The notes: a model not told the origin generated them from the letters alone. A stretch of DNA of 64,000 nt from Rhizobium sp. 18065 (GCF_902706095.1 NZ_CACSJP010000004.1:186001-250000); one strand, 5' to 3'. Numbered from the stretch's first letter, positions 36,135-43,970 are shown. A program made the numbers and translations.

Positions 36135-36159
36135 GGAACTTCGGGGTTTTTCCCGCGTT
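36135..36159 (+). promoter_or_regulatory. EcfG-type promoter upstream of a two-gene small operon
   Basis: GGAAC at 36135, a 16-nt spacer and CGTT at 36156 match the consensus exactly, 27 nt before the next ATG. The -35 overlaps a short hairpin, CCCG/CGGG followed by TTTTT (36132-36150), that may end the metallopeptidase transcript. Confidence 0.85.
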
Positions 36160-36186
36160 AACATTTAAATAACGCGGAGATCAGTG

Positions 36187-36537
36187 ATGAACACCCTGGC
36201 TGCTTTGATGGTAATCGTTGCTTGCCACTCGCAAGACACTTCATGTCTTGAGGAGCCGGTCGCTGTTATTTCCTATGAAACCGGCCAGGCCTGTCGCACA
36301 GCGCTGCCGCAGCAGATGCATCAGGCGGAGCGTCTTGCCGGTATCGTCTACGGCGACTGCATTCCCGTCGATGCCGAACTTGTCGCGGGTCGAGACATTC
36401 ACCGTTCTATCGATCCGGCCAAGCTCGCAAGCCTCGATAGACGCACGGACGCGTCATCGGTCGAAGCTCAGGCGATGATGCCGCAGGTTCCCGCGCGTAT
36501 TCCGATCCCGCTTGACCGTTTCCAGGAGATCCAATGA
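36187..36537 (+). CDS. small exported hypothetical protein under EcfG control
   Basis: The 116-aa protein has a short hydrophobic N-terminus (TLAALMVIVACH) that may be a signal peptide. Cysteines follow at TSCLEEP, GQACRTA and YGDCIPV, suggesting a periplasmic disulfide-bonded protein. ATG 36187 follows CGCGGAGA with 7-nt spacing. I know no family. The EcfG promoter just upstream marks it as a probable stress gene, and it overlaps the next gene by ATGA. Confidence 0.65.
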   Translation: MNTLAALMVIVACHSQDTSCLEEPVAVISYETGQACRTALPQQMHQAERLAGIVYGDCIPVDAELVAGRDIHRSIDPAKLASLDRRTDASSVEAQAMMPQVPARIPIPLDRFQEIQ

Positions 36538-36731
36538 CAGATCCCGTCCGAAACCCCGAATATCCGCCCGACCCGGCGGTCGACCGGCAGACGCTCGACA
36601 TGGCGCAGCATGCAGGTCTCGATGCGGATCTCGGTTCCAAGGTGCCGCCGCGCTACGGCGCGTTTACGGTGTCCATCATGATCGGTATCCTGATCGCAAT
36701 GCTTGCCGGGTTAATCTGGATTGTCTTGTAA
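36534..36731 (+). CDS. small single-pass membrane protein
   Basis: The 65-aa protein has a hydrophilic N-terminal 42 residues (RNPEYPPDPAVDRQTLDMAQ) and one C-terminal membrane helix (VSIMIGILIAMLAGLIWIVL). The ATG overlaps the preceding stop, so it is translationally coupled. A terminator follows 24 nt on. Function is unknown; expression is probably from the EcfG promoter at 36135. Confidence 0.68.
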   Translation: MTDPVRNPEYPPDPAVDRQTLDMAQHAGLDADLGSKVPPRYGAFTVSIMIGILIAMLAGLIWIVL

Positions 36732-36755
36732 AGCTTATTATGAAAGTACAAAAAA

Positions 36756-36780
36756 GGGGCCTCGCAATATGCAAGGCCCC
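36756..36780. terminator. bidirectional rho-independent terminator
   Basis: Perfect 7-bp stem GGGGCCT/AGGCCCC with an 11-nt loop. It is preceded by six A (a T-run for the leftward DUF1328 gene) and followed by TCGTTCTTCTTT for the rightward pair. It separates convergent stress genes. Confidence 0.85.
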
Positions 36781-36802
36781 TCGTTCTTCTTTGTCTCTGA
36801 AC

Positions 36803-36967
36803 TTACGCCTGTCGAAACAGACGCATTGCCAGCGAGATGAGGAAGAGGATGATAAAAATTGTAAAGAGGATCTTGGCGATACCGGCGGATGCACCGGCAA
36901 TGCCACCGAAGCCGAGAACACCGGCGATCAATGCGACGACGAGGAAGACGAGAGCGTAGTATAGCAT
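36803..36967 (-). CDS. DUF1328 (YtjA-like) small membrane protein, copy 1
   Basis: The 54-aa protein is two membrane helices joined by the family signature: [20 protein letters not shown], then [20 protein letters not shown]. It ends in RLFRQA. DUF1328 genes are frequent general stress targets in alphaproteobacteria. ATG 36967 follows CAGGAGAAAAATC. A consensus EcfG promoter lies 28 nt upstream. A paralogue is at 39262. Confidence 0.92.
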   Translation of the reverse strand: MLYYALVFLVVALIAGVLGFGGIAGASAGIAKILFTIFIILFLISLAMRLFRQA

Positions 36968-36995
36968 GATTTTTCTCCTGTTCTGGTGGCGGAAA

Positions 36996-37020
36996 AACGT
37001 CAAAGATGCGGCTTTGTTCC
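36996..37020 (-). promoter_or_regulatory. EcfG-type promoter of DUF1328 copy 1
   Basis: Minus-strand GGAAC (37016-37020), 16-nt spacer, CGTT (36996-36999), an exact consensus match 28 nt from the start codon. It is divergent from the nepR-ecfG promoter. Confidence 0.87.
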
Positions 37021-37079
37021 ATGCCGATCGTCGTGAACAGGCGCAAAAATCGCCTCCCCTAAAAAAAGACATGTCAGGG

Positions 37080-37104
37080 GGAACCTATTGGCTCCCCGGC
37101 CGTT
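37080..37104 (+). promoter_or_regulatory. EcfG-type promoter of nepR-ecfG (autoregulation)
   Basis: GGAAC at 37080, a 16-nt spacer and CGTT at 37101 match exactly, 34 nt before the nepR ATG. It indicates that EcfG drives its own operon. Confidence 0.88.
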
Positions 37105-37138
37105 GTCCGGCAACAAAGAAACAGAGCCGTTGGAACAC

Positions 37139-37348
37139 ATGACACATGACTCAAAGAAACCGCCGGTGGCGAACGGGTTGCCCGGCGTGAGCGCCGTTCA
37201 CCCTGGCGTATCGGCGCAATTGCGTGAGTATTATCAGTCGGTGCAGGAGGAGGGCATTCCGGAGCGTTTCCTGAGCCTGCTCGAACGTCTGGATATGGCT
37301 GAACGACAGGCCGGCGAAGGTCGTCGGATCAAGGATACCACCCAATGA
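37139..37348 (+). CDS. nepR: NepR-family anti-sigma factor, operonic with ecfG
   Basis: The 69-aa protein has the NepR core at residues 26-51: AQLREYYQSVQEEGIPERF, followed by LSLLERL. Its stop overlaps the ecfG ATG (ATGA), the standard arrangement of anti-sigma and sigma genes. It differs from the copy at 32734 in both flanks, so the two are diverged paralogues. No strong ribosome site is visible before ATG 37139. Confidence 0.92.
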   Translation: MTHDSKKPPVANGLPGVSAVHPGVSAQLREYYQSVQEEGIPERFLSLLERLDMAERQAGEGRRIKDTTQ

Positions 37349-37911
37349 CAGTTGATGATGAAGCGAACCAGCGCGCCTTCAAGCGCGACCTTCTCGCCGC
37401 CTTGCCAAACCTGCGTGCATTCGCGGTGTCTCTGACAGGGCGTCATCACGTGGCCGATGATCTGGTGCAGGACACCATCATGAAGGCATGGGCCAAGCAG
37501 GACCATTTCGAGCCCGGCAGCAATATGAAAGCCTGGCTCTTCACCATTCTGCGCAATGAGTTCTATTCGCAGATGCGCAAACGTGGTCGCGAAGTGTCCG
37601 ACACTGACGGTATCTTCACGTCGCAGCTCTCCACGCATCCACAGCAGTATGGTTCGCTGGACCTGCAGGACTTCAAGCGGGCGCTTGATCAGTTGCCGAG
37701 CGACCAGCGCGAAGCGATCATCCTGGTCGGCGCTTCAGGTTTTGCCTATGAAGAAGCCGCTGAGATCTGCGGCTGTGCCGTTGGCACGATCAAGAGCCGC
37801 ATCAACCGTGCCCGCAACAAGCTGCAGGAAATCCTTGGCGTGAGCGGAGAAGGGGACTATGGCCCCGACGCACACAGTTCAGCTGTCACCAAGAAAGCCT
37901 TCGCCCTTTGA
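37345..37911 (+). CDS. ecfG: ECF sigma factor EcfG (general stress response)
   Basis: The 188-aa ECF sigma factor has region 2 (VADDLVQDTIMKAWAKQDHF; NMKAWLFTILRNEFYSQMRK) and region 4 (LPSDQREAIILVGASGFAYE, then AAEICGCAVGTIKSRINRAR). The GRHHVADDLVQDT motif is characteristic of EcfG/RpoE2. It recognises GGAAC-N16/17-CGTT promoters, eight of which lie within 8 kb here. The final 33 nt overlap, tail to tail, the receiver gene on the other strand. Confidence 0.96.
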   Translation: MTVDDEANQRAFKRDLLAALPNLRAFAVSLTGRHHVADDLVQDTIMKAWAKQDHFEPGSNMKAWLFTILRNEFYSQMRKRGREVSDTDGIFTSQLSTHPQQYGSLDLQDFKRALDQLPSDQREAIILVGASGFAYEEAAEICGCAVGTIKSRINRARNKLQEILGVSGEGDYGPDAHSSAVTKKAFAL

Positions 37912-38277
37912 CGATGTGTCACGCCGCTTGGCTTGGGTCACGGCGTCTGCCAGTGCCTCAGGCTGCGGCGGCTTTGTCACGAATGGATAGTCATTCCGGC
38001 TTGTGCCACTCTGCGGAAACTGGTCGTAGGACGATAGAAAGACAGGCCACGCACCGGCCGCTTCGATCATGCGGCCACGCACAGTGTTGAGGCTGTCGTT
38101 GGGGGCCCCGTCCAGGATGACGACATCGAACGGGCTCCTCGAGAGTTCGCTTTCAAGCCGGGTGAGAGGCACGATCGTCACCTCGCAGGCCAGCGTTTCA
38201 GCGAGGATCCTCTCGACCTCCATCGCAATCAGATATTGGTTCTCGGCAATGAGAACACGAAGCGACGGGTTTTGCAT
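37879..38277 (-). CDS. single-domain response regulator
   Basis: The 132-aa protein is a receiver domain only: RVLIAENQYLIAMEVERIL, a phospho-acceptor Asp in FDVVILDGAPNDS, a Ser-Ser in PVFLSSYDQFP and a Lys in FVTKPPQPEALADAV. The acidic pair normally near the start is Glu-Asn (AEN), a departure from Asp-Asp/Glu-Asp. It has no output domain. Such receivers often feed into or drain PhyR phosphorelays. It converges on ecfG with a 33-nt overlap and is divergent from the Crp gene. Confidence 0.85.
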   Translation of the reverse strand: MQNPSLRVLIAENQYLIAMEVERILAETLACEVTIVPLTRLESELSRSPFDVVILDGAPNDSLNTVRGRMIEAAGAWPVFLSSYDQFPQSGTSRNDYPFVTKPPQPEALADAVTQAKRRDTSSKGEGFLGDS

Positions 38278-38357
38278 GACTATTCCTTTTTCCAGACCCG
38301 CTTATGGTGCTGGGCTTCTCCATCGTCATTTAAAAAAGACATGTGCGGCGTTGGTTG

Positions 38358-38375
38358 TGTTCCTGTGAGGGAACA
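38358..38375. promoter_or_regulatory. candidate operator between the receiver and Crp/Fnr genes
   Basis: Perfect 6-bp inverted repeat TGTTCC-N6-GGAACA, 27 nt before the Crp/Fnr ATG. Size and symmetry suit a dimeric regulator such as the Crp/Fnr protein itself. It contains GGAAC, but no EcfG -10 lies 16-17 nt downstream on either strand. Confidence 0.45.
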
Positions 38376-38401
38376 AACTGGCAAACAAACGAGGTAATCC
38401 C

Positions 38402-39157
38402 ATGGCCGGGGAAACTCGCCTGAATCCAGTTCGTGTTAGTTGCTACGAATGTCCGTTGCGGCGCATGCCGCATTTTCGAACCTTTACGGAGGACGAACTG
38501 GACTTCGTCGCGCAGTTCAAGCGCGGCGAACTGATGGCTGATCCGGGGACGACGGTCCTGGTCGAAGGCGCAAAGAGCGCGCATCTTTACACGGTTCTGT
38601 CCGGCTGGGGGTTTCGATATAAGATCCTAGAAGACGGCCGTCGGCAGATCCTCAATTATATGGTGCCTGGCGACATGATCGGGTTGCAGGGGGCTGTGAT
38701 GGCCGAAATGCAGCATTCGGTCGAGGCGATGACGCCGATGAAGCTGTGCGTCTTCGAGCGCAGCCGTCTGTTCAGCCTGTTCGAGCGCCATGCCGGTCTC
38801 GGGTTCGATCTGACATGGCTCGCATCACGGGAGGAGACAATCCTCGACGAGCATTTGCTGAGCATCGGCCGGCGCACGGCGATCGAACGCGCATCCTACC
38901 TGCTGGCCTTCCTGTTCGAGCGCGGGCGTGTTGCCGGCCTGCTCGACGACACTCGCCGTCATATTCCGATTACCCAGACACACTTTGCCGACACGCTCGG
39001 GCTGTCCATCGTTCATACCAATAAGACGCTGAAAAAGCTGTCCGATCGGGGGTATGTCCTATGGCGCGACAGAGGGTGCGAAGTGCTGGATCCGGAAGGA
39101 CTGCAGGCGACAGCGCGCTGGACGCCGGGTGAGCCGCCAATGCGGCCGTTCATCTGA
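38402..39157 (+). CDS. Crp/Fnr-family transcriptional regulator
   Basis: The 251-aa protein has an N-terminal Cys-containing segment (SCYECPLRRMPHF). A cyclic-nucleotide-like effector domain follows (residues ~35-150; FKRGELMADPGTTVLVEGAK, then YMVPGDMIGLQGAVM), then the dimer helix. The C-terminal helix-turn-helix is ITQTHFADTLGLSIVHTNKT. Only two N-terminal cysteines are present, so an Fnr-type [4Fe-4S] cluster is unlikely. The ATG follows ACGAGGTAATCCC. Targets are unknown. Confidence 0.92.
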   Translation: MAGETRLNPVRVSCYECPLRRMPHFRTFTEDELDFVAQFKRGELMADPGTTVLVEGAKSAHLYTVLSGWGFRYKILEDGRRQILNYMVPGDMIGLQGAVMAEMQHSVEAMTPMKLCVFERSRLFSLFERHAGLGFDLTWLASREETILDEHLLSIGRRTAIERASYLLAFLFERGRVAGLLDDTRRHIPITQTHFADTLGLSIVHTNKTLKKLSDRGYVLWRDRGCEVLDPEGLQATARWTPGEPPMRPFI

Positions 39158-39193
39158 CGCGGCGTGGAGATTGAGCGCAAAGCTGATCTATAG

Positions 39194-39228
39194 GAAATCG
39201 GCCGGCTCCATGGGAGCCGGCCGATTTC
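39194..39228. terminator. long perfect hairpin after the Crp/Fnr gene
   Basis: A 16-bp perfect stem, GAAATCGGCCGGCTCC pairing with its complement, has a 3-nt ATG loop. No T-run follows on the plus strand. It sits between convergent genes and probably ends or protects both transcripts. Confidence 0.7.
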
Positions 39229-39261
39229 GTCTGGTCGAACTGGGGGCCCCGGATCACCGCG

Positions 39262-39426
39262 TCAGGCGACGATGAGCACACCGGTAAACAGGGCGATGAT
39301 CAGGATCACCAGAACAATGAAAATCAGAATCTTGGCAATTCCGGCAGATGCTCCGGCCACGCCGCGAAAACCGAGAAGGCTCGCAACGGCGGCAATCAGA
39401 AGCAAGATCAGGATCCAGTGCAGCAT
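39262..39426 (-). CDS. DUF1328 small membrane protein, copy 2
   Basis: A 54-aa protein, the same length as the copy at 36803. It begins MLHWILILLLIAAVASLLGF, continues [20 protein letters not shown] and ends GVLIVA. The loop [13 protein letters not shown] matches the [13 protein letters not shown] signature of copy 1. ATG 39426 follows ACGGAGATGACC. A GGAAC-N16-GGTT promoter lies 32 nt upstream, so both copies appear stress-regulated. Confidence 0.88.
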   Translation of the reverse strand: MLHWILILLLIAAVASLLGFRGVAGASAGIAKILIFIVLVILIIALFTGVLIVA

Positions 39427-39457
39427 GGTCATCTCCGTTTGATTATTCCGAACAGGT

Positions 39458-39482
39458 AACCGCCAGATCCGACAATTGTTCC
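39458..39482 (-). promoter_or_regulatory. EcfG-type promoter (GGTT variant) of DUF1328 copy 2
   Basis: Minus-strand GGAAC (39478-39482), a 16-nt spacer and GGTT (39458-39461), one mismatch from the consensus -10. It lies 32 nt from the start codon. The rest of the 250-nt gap up to pntA shows no other gene. Confidence 0.62.
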
Positions 39483-39676
39483 ATTTCTGCGCCGGAGGTT
39501 AGATTGTGCGGCGCAACAAAAATCGTTTTAAGCTATTCCCAATGCGACAAAAACCGACACTTGCGCACCCAAGTATACTAGACAGCCGCGCGTGCATCTG
39601 ATCGGTTCCGCCGTGAAGAGTCCCTGCGACTTTTGACGGAGGGATTGGGCTTGATGGAGCGAGGTTTGAGAGGGAG

Positions 39677-41254
39677 ATGGGTTTGAAGATCGGTTCGCCT
39701 AGGGAAATTTACGGGGGAGAGGCGCGCGTCGCGATGACGCCGGATAGCGCTGTCCAGCTGCAGAAACTCGGTTATGATTGTTCGATCGAGACGGGCGCCG
39801 GCAAGGCCGCCGGCTTTTCGGACGACGCCTATCGGGCCGTCGGCGTCACCGTTGTGGAGGACGCCGGGGCGCTGTTTTCGACGGTTGATGTCATCGCCAA
39901 GGTGCGGCCGCCGCAGACTGCGGAAGTCGATAGACTGTCTCCCGGCAAGACGCTGATCTCGTTCTTCTACCCGGCCCAGAATACGGACCTGCTCGAGCAG
40001 GCCAAATCGACCGGTGCCAATGTCATCGCCATGGATATGGTGCCGCGCATTTCGCGTGCCCAGAAGATGGACGCGCTGTCGTCGATGGCCAATATCGCCG
40101 GCTACCGCGCCGTGATCGAGGCCGGCAACAATTTCGGCCGCTTCTTCACCGGCCAGGTGACGGCTGCCGGCAAGGTGCCACCCGCCAAGGTTCTGGTCAT
40201 CGGTGCCGGCGTAGCAGGCCTTGCCGCGATCGGTACCGCCACATCGCTCGGCGCCATTACCTATGCCTTCGACGTCCGCCCGGAAGTGGCCGAGCAGATC
40301 GAATCGATGGGTGCGCAGTTCGTCTATCTGGAGTTCGAAGCGAGCCAGGATGGTGCGGCGACCGGCGGTTATGCAGCACCCTCGTCGCCGGAATTCCGTG
40401 AAAAGCAGCTGGCCAAGTTCCGTGAGCTGGCGCCAGACATCGACATCGTCATCACCACGGCGCTGATCCCCGGCCGTGATGCGCCCAAGCTGTGGCTGGC
40501 CGACATGGTCGCCGCAATGAAGCCAGGCTCGGTCGTCATCGACCTTGCGGCCGAGCGCGGCGGCAATTGCGACCTGACGGTTGCCGACCAGAAGATCGTC
40601 TCGGAAAACGGCGTGACGGTCGTTGGCTATACCGACTTCCCGAGCCGCATGGCCGCTCAGGCTTCGACGCTTTATGCGACCAATATCCGCCACATGATGA
40701 CCGACCTGACGCCGGCCAAGGACGGCGCTGTTGTTCACAACATGGAAGACGACGTCATCCGTGGCGCGACCGTTGCCTTCCAGGGCGAGATCACGTATCC
40801 CCCGCCGCCGCCGAAGATCCAGGCGATCGCGGCTGCAAAGCCAAAGGAAAAGATCAAGGAACTGACGCCTGCGGAAAAGCGCGCCAAGGAAGTTGCCGCG
40901 TTCAAGACGCAGACCCGCAACCAGGTCGGGCTGCTGGTCATTTCCACTCTCCTGCTTCTGCTTGTCGGTGCCTATGCGCCGGAAAGCTTCATGGGCCATT
41001 TCATCGTCTTTGTCCTGTCCTGCTTCATCGGCTTCTCGGTGATCTGGAATGTCAGCCACTCGCTGCATACCCCGCTGATGGCGGTGACGAATGCCATTTC
41101 CGGCATCGTCATCCTGGGTGCGCTGCTGCAGGTCGGCTCCAGCAACTGGCTGGTGGTGATCCTGGCGGCGTTGTCGGTGCTGATCGCGACGATCAATATC
41201 GTCGGTGGCTTCCTCGTGACACGGCGCATGCTCGCCATGTTCCAGAAGTCGTGA
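39677..41254 (+). CDS. pntA: NAD(P) transhydrogenase subunit alpha
   Basis: The 525-aa subunit contains the NAD(H)-binding dI domain ([40 protein letters not shown]) and the dII membrane part in one chain. A Pro-rich linker ([20 protein letters not shown]) leads to four helices starting [20 protein letters not shown]. Many rhizobia split this into pntAA and pntAB; here it is fused as in E. coli. The enzyme uses proton motive force to reduce NADP with NADH. Confidence 0.96.
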   Translation: MGLKIGSPREIYGGEARVAMTPDSAVQLQKLGYDCSIETGAGKAAGFSDDAYRAVGVTVVEDAGALFSTVDVIAKVRPPQTAEVDRLSPGKTLISFFYPAQNTDLLEQAKSTGANVIAMDMVPRISRAQKMDALSSMANIAGYRAVIEAGNNFGRFFTGQVTAAGKVPPAKVLVIGAGVAGLAAIGTATSLGAITYAFDVRPEVAEQIESMGAQFVYLEFEASQDGAATGGYAAPSSPEFREKQLAKFRELAPDIDIVITTALIPGRDAPKLWLADMVAAMKPGSVVIDLAAERGGNCDLTVADQKIVSENGVTVVGYTDFPSRMAAQASTLYATNIRHMMTDLTPAKDGAVVHNMEDDVIRGATVAFQGEITYPPPPPKIQAIAAAKPKEKIKELTPAEKRAKEVAAFKTQTRNQVGLLVISTLLLLLVGAYAPESFMGHFIVFVLSCFIGFSVIWNVSHSLHTPLMAVTNAISGIVILGALLQVGSSNWLVVILAALSVLIATINIVGGFLVTRRMLAMFQKS

Positions 41255-41273
41255 TCGGGGAGGGGAAAAGACT

Positions 41274-42713
41274 ATGACAATCGGTATCGTATCTGCGGCC
41301 TATATCGCCGCTGCTGTTCTCTTCATCCTGTCTCTCGGCGGACTGTCCGGCCAGGAAAGCGCCAAGCGCGCCGTCTGGTACGGCATTGTCGGCATGGCGC
41401 TTGCCGTCGCAGCCACCGTCTTTGGCCCGGGCGTTGGCAACTGGTTCATCATCCTGGTGATGATCGCCGGCGGCTCGGTCATGGGCTACTACGTCGCTGC
41501 CCGTGTGCAGATGACGGAAATGCCGCAGCTGGTTGCGGCGCTTCACTCCTTCGTCGGCCTCGCCGCCGTGTTCATCGGCTACAATGCAGAACTGGAACTC
41601 GGAACCGTTCTGGCGCTGAAGGCGGCTGGCGGCGATCTGTCGACGCTGGCCGGGTTTGCCGAAAAGCTGGCGCACAAGGATCTGGTGGAAATCGCCATCC
41701 TCAAGGTTGAGGTCTTTCTTGGCGTGTTTATCGGTGCGGTTACCTTCACCGGCTCGGTCGTCGCCTTCGGCAAGCTCGCAGGCAAGGTCGACGGCAAGGC
41801 GAAGAAGCTGCCGGGCGGGCATTTCCTCAACGCAGGTGCGGCGCTGGGCTCGATCATCCTGCTGGTGATGTTCTTCAATGGTGCCGGCATCTGGACACTG
41901 GTCCTGATGACGCTTCTCGCCTTCTTCATCGGTTATCACCTGATCATGGGCATCGGCGGTGCCGACATGCCGGTGGTCGTGTCGATGCTGAACAGCTATT
42001 CCGGCTGGGCTGCCGCTGCCATCGGCTTTTCGCTCGGCAACGATCTCTTGATCGTTACCGGTGCGCTGGTCGGCTCTTCGGGTGCGATCCTGTCCTACAT
42101 CATGTGCAAGGCGATGAACCGATCATTCGTCTCGGTCATTCTCGGCGGCTTCGGCGGGACGACGGGGCCGGCGATGGAGATCGAGGGCGAACAGATCGCC
42201 ATCGATGCGGAAGGCGTTGCCAATGCGCTGAACGATGCCGACAGCGTCATCATCGTGCCGGGTTATGGCATGGCGGTCGCCCAGGCGCAGCAGGCCGTGT
42301 CGGAACTGACGCGCAAGCTCAGGGCTGCCGGCAAGACCGTGCGTTTTGCCATCCATCCGGTCGCCGGTCGTCTTCCGGGCCACATGAATGTGCTGCTCGC
42401 CGAAGCCAAGGTGCCCTATGACATCGTCATGGAAATGGACGAGATCAACGACGATTTCCCGACGACCGACGTCGTCATCGTCATCGGCTCGAACGACATC
42501 GTCAATCCGGCGGCCGAAGAAGATCCGAACTCGCCGATCGCCGGCATGCCGGTCCTCCAGGTGTGGAAGGCCAAGCAGGTCTTCGTCTCCAAGCGCGGCC
42601 AGGGCACCGGCTATTCCGGCATCGAGAACCCGTTGTTCTACAAGGACAATACGCGGATGTTCTATGGTGATGCGAAGAAGTCGGTCAGCGATTTGCTGCC
42701 GATGATCAAGTGA
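41274..42713 (+). CDS. pntB: NAD(P) transhydrogenase subunit beta
   Basis: The 479-aa subunit has about eight membrane helices at its N-terminus (dII) and the NADP(H)-binding dIII domain from about residue 300. Motifs include [20 protein letters not shown], the [20 protein letters not shown] region, and [12 protein letters not shown]. It is coupled to pntA with a 19-nt gap containing GGGGAGGGGAAAAG. A strong terminator follows. Confidence 0.97.
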   Translation: MTIGIVSAAYIAAAVLFILSLGGLSGQESAKRAVWYGIVGMALAVAATVFGPGVGNWFIILVMIAGGSVMGYYVAARVQMTEMPQLVAALHSFVGLAAVFIGYNAELELGTVLALKAAGGDLSTLAGFAEKLAHKDLVEIAILKVEVFLGVFIGAVTFTGSVVAFGKLAGKVDGKAKKLPGGHFLNAGAALGSIILLVMFFNGAGIWTLVLMTLLAFFIGYHLIMGIGGADMPVVVSMLNSYSGWAAAAIGFSLGNDLLIVTGALVGSSGAILSYIMCKAMNRSFVSVILGGFGGTTGPAMEIEGEQIAIDAEGVANALNDADSVIIVPGYGMAVAQAQQAVSELTRKLRAAGKTVRFAIHPVAGRLPGHMNVLLAEAKVPYDIVMEMDEINDDFPTTDVVIVIGSNDIVNPAAEEDPNSPIAGMPVLQVWKAKQVFVSKRGQGTGYSGIENPLFYKDNTRMFYGDAKKSVSDLLPMIK

Positions 42714-42738
42714 GGCTCGCGCCTCGTTGATGTTCAAG

Positions 42739-42764
42739 AGCCGGGTGGAGACGCCCGGCTTTTT
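42739..42764 (+). terminator. rho-independent terminator after pntB
   Basis: Stem AGCCGGG/CCCGGCT with an 8-nt loop, followed by TTTTT, 25 nt after the pntB stop. Confidence 0.9.
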
Positions 42765-42862
42765 GCTGCCACTGCGCAAAATCACCGAGGTGTATAAAGT
42801 ACAGCTTCAAACATAGGTTTCAAATCCAACATGGAACATTCTATCAATTGGTCGCATATTGT

Positions 42863-42892
42863 TTGACGGGGCCGACCAGCGGGGCGTATGAG
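42863..42892 (+). promoter_or_regulatory. possible housekeeping promoter of the AbiEii-type pair
   Basis: TTGACG (42863), an 18-nt spacer and TATGAG (42887) lie 40 nt before the 88-aa gene. The region 42765-42860 is comparatively AT-rich and holds no gene. Assignment is by consensus only. Confidence 0.3.
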
Positions 42893-42932
42893 TCCATGAC
42901 AATCACACTCCTACCAAGCAGAGGAGACTGAT

Positions 42933-43199
42933 ATGCTGCCGATTGATTCACTGGTGCTCAGCACTGTGAATGCACCGTACAGTAAAAAGCTGGACGCGTC
43001 GGCGCTGGTCACCTGTATCCTCGACGCCGTTCAAAGCAAGGCCGCAGCCGGGCCGATGTCGTCGTTCTTCTACGAGGTCTCGCCGAAGCTCCAGATGGAG
43101 TTTGCAAAGGCGCACGGTGTCTCTATTGCTGTCTTGCTCAATGCGGCAGCATCCTTCGATGCATGGTCTGGCCAGAAGAGCCAGTTGCTCGCCGCATGA
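42933..43199 (+). CDS. 88-aa hypothetical protein, candidate antitoxin
   Basis: This small protein starts MLPIDSLVLSTVNAPYSKKL and has a helical C-terminal half (QMEFAKAHGVSIAVLLNAAA). No AbiEi-type winged helix or other known antitoxin fold is evident. The ATG follows AGAGGAGACTGAT. Its stop overlaps the ATG of the AbiEii-type gene (ATGA), the tight coupling expected of an antitoxin or a stabilising partner. The antitoxin role is inferred from position alone. Confidence 0.65.
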   Translation: MLPIDSLVLSTVNAPYSKKLDASALVTCILDAVQSKAAAGPMSSFFYEVSPKLQMEFAKAHGVSIAVLLNAAASFDAWSGQKSQLLAA

Positions 43200-43855
43200 T
43201 TTCCCGGTGGGAAGATCTTCTGCAAATTGCTCTCGATATGATTGACCAGTCACCTATCGGTGATGATTGGACGTTTGGCGGTGGTACGGCCATGATGCTT
43301 CAGATCGATCATCGCGTGAGCAACGACATCGACCTGTTCGTCGGGGATCCACAATATCTGGGCTATCTTGACCCGGCTAGGCGCAATTTCGGTTTCGCCA
43401 TCGAACCGACGCGTTATGATGGCGATGGAAGTCGGTTCCTGAAGATCGCGTTCGAGGATGTGGGCCAGATAGACTTCATCGCCTGCGCACAGTTGACCGA
43501 TCCATCCTGGACTGTGATGGAGCTCCTGGGTCGATCGATCAAGATCGAGACCATACCGGAAATCATCACCAAGAAAGTCTTCTATCGCGGAACGCATATT
43601 GCACCGCGTGACGTGTTCGATATAGCGGCTGCCAGCGCGACACATGGGGCATCTATAATTGCCGCCTTGTCCGAGTATCGAACAAAGACCGCCATCGCGG
43701 CGGACACTTTGAGACGGCTAAATCCTGATTTCGTGCTGCGCGTCATAGATCAGCTACAGGTGAAACCGGCATTCGAGTATCTGAAACCGTCCGCGATAGA
43801 TGAATGCCTTGACGTTTTTTCGGCGGCCATCGCCTTGTCTAACTCCAACGCCTAG
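43196..43855 (+). CDS. AbiEii/AbiGii-family nucleotidyltransferase
   Basis: The 219-aa protein is of the type IV toxin AbiEii superfamily. It has the nucleotidyltransferase motif FGGGTAMMLQIDHR followed by SNDIDLF, with Asp44 and Asp46 as metal-binding residues. A downstream Lys-rich region (EIITKKVFYRG) and an APRDVFDIAAAS motif follow, as in the family. AbiEii toxins transfer nucleotides and limit phage or growth. It is shorter than typical AbiEii (about 280-300 aa) and is coupled to an unusual partner gene. Confidence 0.82.
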   Translation: MISRWEDLLQIALDMIDQSPIGDDWTFGGGTAMMLQIDHRVSNDIDLFVGDPQYLGYLDPARRNFGFAIEPTRYDGDGSRFLKIAFEDVGQIDFIACAQLTDPSWTVMELLGRSIKIETIPEIITKKVFYRGTHIAPRDVFDIAAASATHGASIIAALSEYRTKTAIAADTLRRLNPDFVLRVIDQLQVKPAFEYLKPSAIDECLDVFSAAIALSNSNA

Positions 43856-43922
43856 CTGCAATCTCAGCCCGGATCGGTCTGCAGTCACTGACCTTGCGCG
43901 TCGAGACTGACGCTCATAAACG

Positions 43923-43947
43923 AAAAACCCCGCCACATGGGCGGGGT
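43923..43947 (-). terminator. rho-independent terminator of the leftward fumarylacetoacetase-like operon
   Basis: Minus-strand stem ACCCCGCC/GGCGGGGT (8 bp, 5-nt loop) followed by TTTTT, 24 nt after the hydrolase stop. Confidence 0.88.
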
Positions 43948-43970
43948 CGTCGTTTCGACATTTTCAACTC

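Noticed and set aside
37064..38345. AAAAAAGACATGT occurring at both 37064 and 38333 as a shared regulatory motif
   Set aside because: Only two copies of a low-complexity string, in different positions relative to starts; chance similarity is plausible.
38370..38400. GGAAC before the Crp/Fnr gene as an EcfG promoter
   Set aside because: No CGTT or GGTT at 16-17 nt; the sequence is better explained as half of the TGTTCC-N6-GGAACA repeat.
42837..42870. GGAAC before the AbiEii-type pair as a further EcfG promoter
   Set aside because: At 16 or 17 nt downstream the bases are GCAT or CATA, not CGTT or GGTT.
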